Source: Enoplolaimus lenunculus
Taxonomy: Eukaryota; Nematoda; Enoplea; Enoplida; Thoracostomopsidae
Direction: 5' to 3'
Assembly (NCBI GenBank): GCA_030248215.1
Contig: JASANG010001817.1
Location: 33,700 to 97,699 of the forward strand
DNA: 64,000 nucleotides
Shown: positions 62,331-64,000 of the stretch, piece by piece
Numbering within the stretch: the first letter of the stretch is position 1
Layout of the letters: each line of letters starts with the position of its first letter
Made by a program: the position numbers and the translations under genes
Notes under the pieces: model-generated
Databases searched by the model: none
What the model saw: only the letters and a program-made list of their open reading frames with translations
Told to the model about the DNA's origin: nothing

Positions 62331-64000
62331 CTGAAAGCAAATAAAATCAAAGCAATTAATACTTATACTCAAGAATAACTGTTTATAGCCTAAATTAATA
62401 GTCGCAGGTACACATATGTGCAATTTTATTAAAATGCTGGGGCATTTCAAACAAACGCTTTCACATCATTCGAAGTTAAACTATAAACGCTACTTGAATG
62501 CATTCCATAAATAATATACACTTTTTAGATTTAAATCTGGTCAACGAATCTACAAAAAATCTTTAAAGAACGACCATGCAATATATTTTCAAAAACTATC
62601 ATACTACTGAGAGTACTAAGCCATAGCAATGTCTGAAATATATACGTATGTAAGGCGTTCCAGCTTTAATAATATAGATATACTCAATTCTGCAGGACAC
62701 AAAATGTCCACCACACGTGTAAAGTGCAGAGAATTTTTCGTTATTTGGTTCTAGTCTACGGTAATAATAAACATAGTGTAAGCTATTTAGGTGTCAAAGC
62801 AAAAAATTAAAATCGCAGGTGGGTCTACTATGAAAACCGGTGTATGCTAACATAGCTAGGTATATCATCAACAATGTTTCAATAAATCCGTGCCCATAAC
62901 AGACAAATAGAAAATTCATAGTCTGCAAGGGTGATACCACCATGCCTACTTTTCTTACGATATACCAATCCTGGTTTACATTTATCAGCCAGAATAACTC
63001 TAAGATTATTTCAATACACTAATAGGTATACGCTATCGGCCCAGTAAAGATCAGGGGTGGAACGTTTTTCTGTGGGACTAGAAAAGAGTACGCTTAAGCT
63101 TTAAATTAATTTTTTGCTTAGCTTAGGCTTAGGCTTAGGAATATGCTTATAATACTGTTCCGGCCCTGTTCTTTACATTGGCCTCGCTATTGTAGATTTT
63201 TAAATTTCAAAATTTTGCTTATTTATTGTACTTAATTTACAATTTCCTAACAGCAACTTTCGCATTTCGCATGTTTCAAAACCAATTTACTATGCATCGT
63301 TTAGGTACTTTAATTTGTGTACGCTGTGTGGAAATTTACAGTAGCAATAGATGCTTGCTCATCGACATATTTCGTAGGTTTTCAAACTGACTGGTTTCAA
63401 ATTGCAACAGTCGTCGTTTATTGCCAATCTCAATTTCTAATACTGCGTACACAAATTAAAGTAAACAATGCATAAAATTGGAAATTAGTGTCAATATTAT
63501 ATATACACTGTTGGCTTATGTTACTTTAAGGTGCGTTCAGGTTTCTGTTTGGTCTATAAAACGGTAGGTTTAGATTCTGATTACTTTTTTGCTTAGGCTT
63601 AGGCTTAGGTTTAGGCTTAGGCTTAGGCTTAGGAATACGCTTAACCTACTGTTTACTCCCCTAACATTGGCCCTGTAACTTCGCTACTGTTCTAAGACAT
63701 TACAAATAAATACGTTTTTACCTGCAACGAATGTTTCACCGTTCCACTGATTTCAATACTATAATTGAGGTCAAGAGCGTAAAGAGAGTCGTGAGCTAAT
63801 TGTTTGGCGGTTACGGTAAAGAAATTTTGATTCATAAATGGTCCTGATTTTGTCGCAACGGTCGCTGGCACAACAGCCTGAAAATTCAAAACAAAAATTA
63901 CAAATTTAAAATTTATGTTTGAAATTTTGTCAATATAAAATATATTTAAAAATTTTATTTCTACACGAATTTCGTTTCGCTGCGACAACTCGGAGTTGCG
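62160..64000 (-). CDS. Second nitrobindin-like gene, last three exons (partial)
   Basis: Minus-strand exons: 64000-63965 (12 codons, cut by the window edge, donor CGT|GTAGAA), 63877-63722 (52 codons, acceptor TTTTGAATTTTCAG, donor CAG|GTAAAA), 62330-62160 (56 codons and TAA, acceptor TATTTGCTTTCAG). All junctions are phase 0. VVPATVATKSGPF...LNYSIEISGTVKHSLQ aligns with the middle strands of the THAP4 nitrobindin domain (VAFVSAQNTG...ARISF), and TKSGPF parallels TENGPY of the 37.8-kb exon. The last exon (PELIWARYLSEKVIVTF) replaces the final strands and is more divergent. AATAAA follows. The 1.39-kb intron contains A, C, P and M elements. The signal peptide, if any, is outside the window. Confidence 0.6.
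62395..62678 (-). mobile_element. Family M Helitron-like element, diverged
   Basis: Minus strand: A/TCTATATTATTAAAGCTGG start, TTGCACATATGTG partial hairpin; no clean CTRRT end. Confidence 0.4.
63038..63183 (+). mobile_element. Family A MITE
   Basis: GGCCCAGTAAAGATCAGGGG to GTTCTTTACATTGGCC; flanks ACGCTATC / TCGCTATT suggest an aged 8-bp duplication. Confidence 0.85.
63291..63476 (+). mobile_element. Family P MITE
   Basis: ATGCATCGTTTAGG left, AAGTAAACAATGCAT right; about 70% like 13625-13800. Confidence 0.7.
63513..63672 (+). mobile_element. Family C TTAGGC-core MITE
   Basis: GGCTTATGTTACTTTAAGG left, right end shortened to CCCCTAACATTGGCC; seven hexamers in the core. Confidence 0.8.
63722..63877 (-). 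CDS. Second nitrobindin-like gene, middle exon
   Basis: 156 bp, phase 0 at both ends, strong AG and GT sites; the most convincing exon of this gene. Confidence 0.65.
63965..64000 (-). CDS. Second nitrobindin-like gene, partial exon at window edge
   Basis: RNSELSQRNEIR then GTAGAA; only 36 nt visible, phase 0 match to the next exon across a 87-bp intron. Confidence 0.4.

Noticed and set aside
1-64000. LTR retroelements, LINEs or virus-derived genes
   Set aside because: No reverse transcriptase, integrase, capsid or long terminal repeat pattern was recognised; all classifiable repeats are short DNA-type elements.

Overview
This is an AT-rich, intron-bearing eukaryotic window, very probably from an invertebrate animal. 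The evidence is GT-AG introns, AATAAA polyadenylation signals, MS4A/CD20-like and secreted nitrobindin-like proteins, and a very heavy load of short non-autonomous DNA transposons. An ascidian or another marine deuterostome would fit, but this is a guess and the species cannot be fixed. No rRNA, bacterial operon, CRISPR array or clearly viral element was seen. Most of the long open frames in the window lie in simple repeats, TTAGGC arrays or transposon copies and were not accepted as genes.

Host genes. (1) 32571-33779 (+): intronless 402-aa membrane protein that appears to be two MS4A/CD20-like four-helix modules in tandem. (2) 36762-48285 (-): a five-exon, 229-aa secreted protein assembled here by hand. 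All four exon junctions agree in phase, and the domain resembles nitrobindin (the C-terminal barrel of THAP4). (3) 57515-59668 (+): two-exon, 366-aa tetraspan protein. (4) 62160-64000 (-): last three exons of a second nitrobindin-like gene running off the right edge. Several further single exons or relics (14.3, 44.9, 46.7-47.9, 53.3, 56.5, 57.3 kb) are listed with low confidence.

Repeats. At least sixteen families are present. The commonest, called A here, has 8-9 bp target duplications and a variable TTAGGC minisatellite core. Two other families with different termini (C and J) carry the same core, and one copy (8.15-8.41 kb) is a J/A chimera. Family D (CACTGTAAATT ends, TA sites) is nearly as frequent. 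Others are: E (near-perfect palindrome), F (ACTGTAGTGACCCG ends, clustered at 49-61 kb), H, I, K (TTCCGA hexamer core), L, N, O, P, Q, G, a Helitron-like family M with a small GIY-YIG-like frame, and R, a piggyBac-type (TTAA, CCCTTTCTCACAT ends) element carrying a tRNA-like region.

Layout: 1-18.5 kb is repeat-rich with no secure gene; 18.6-26.1 kb is a direct/inverted/direct block of the same ~2.3 kb (possible assembly artefact); 26-32 kb is repeats; 32.5-48.3 kb holds the MS4A-like gene facing the nitrobindin-like gene; 48.3-56 kb is repeats with a possible terminal exon at 53.3 kb; 56.4-64 kb holds the tetraspan gene and the second nitrobindin-like gene. Transposons sit inside nearly every intron, one of them exactly on a splice donor.
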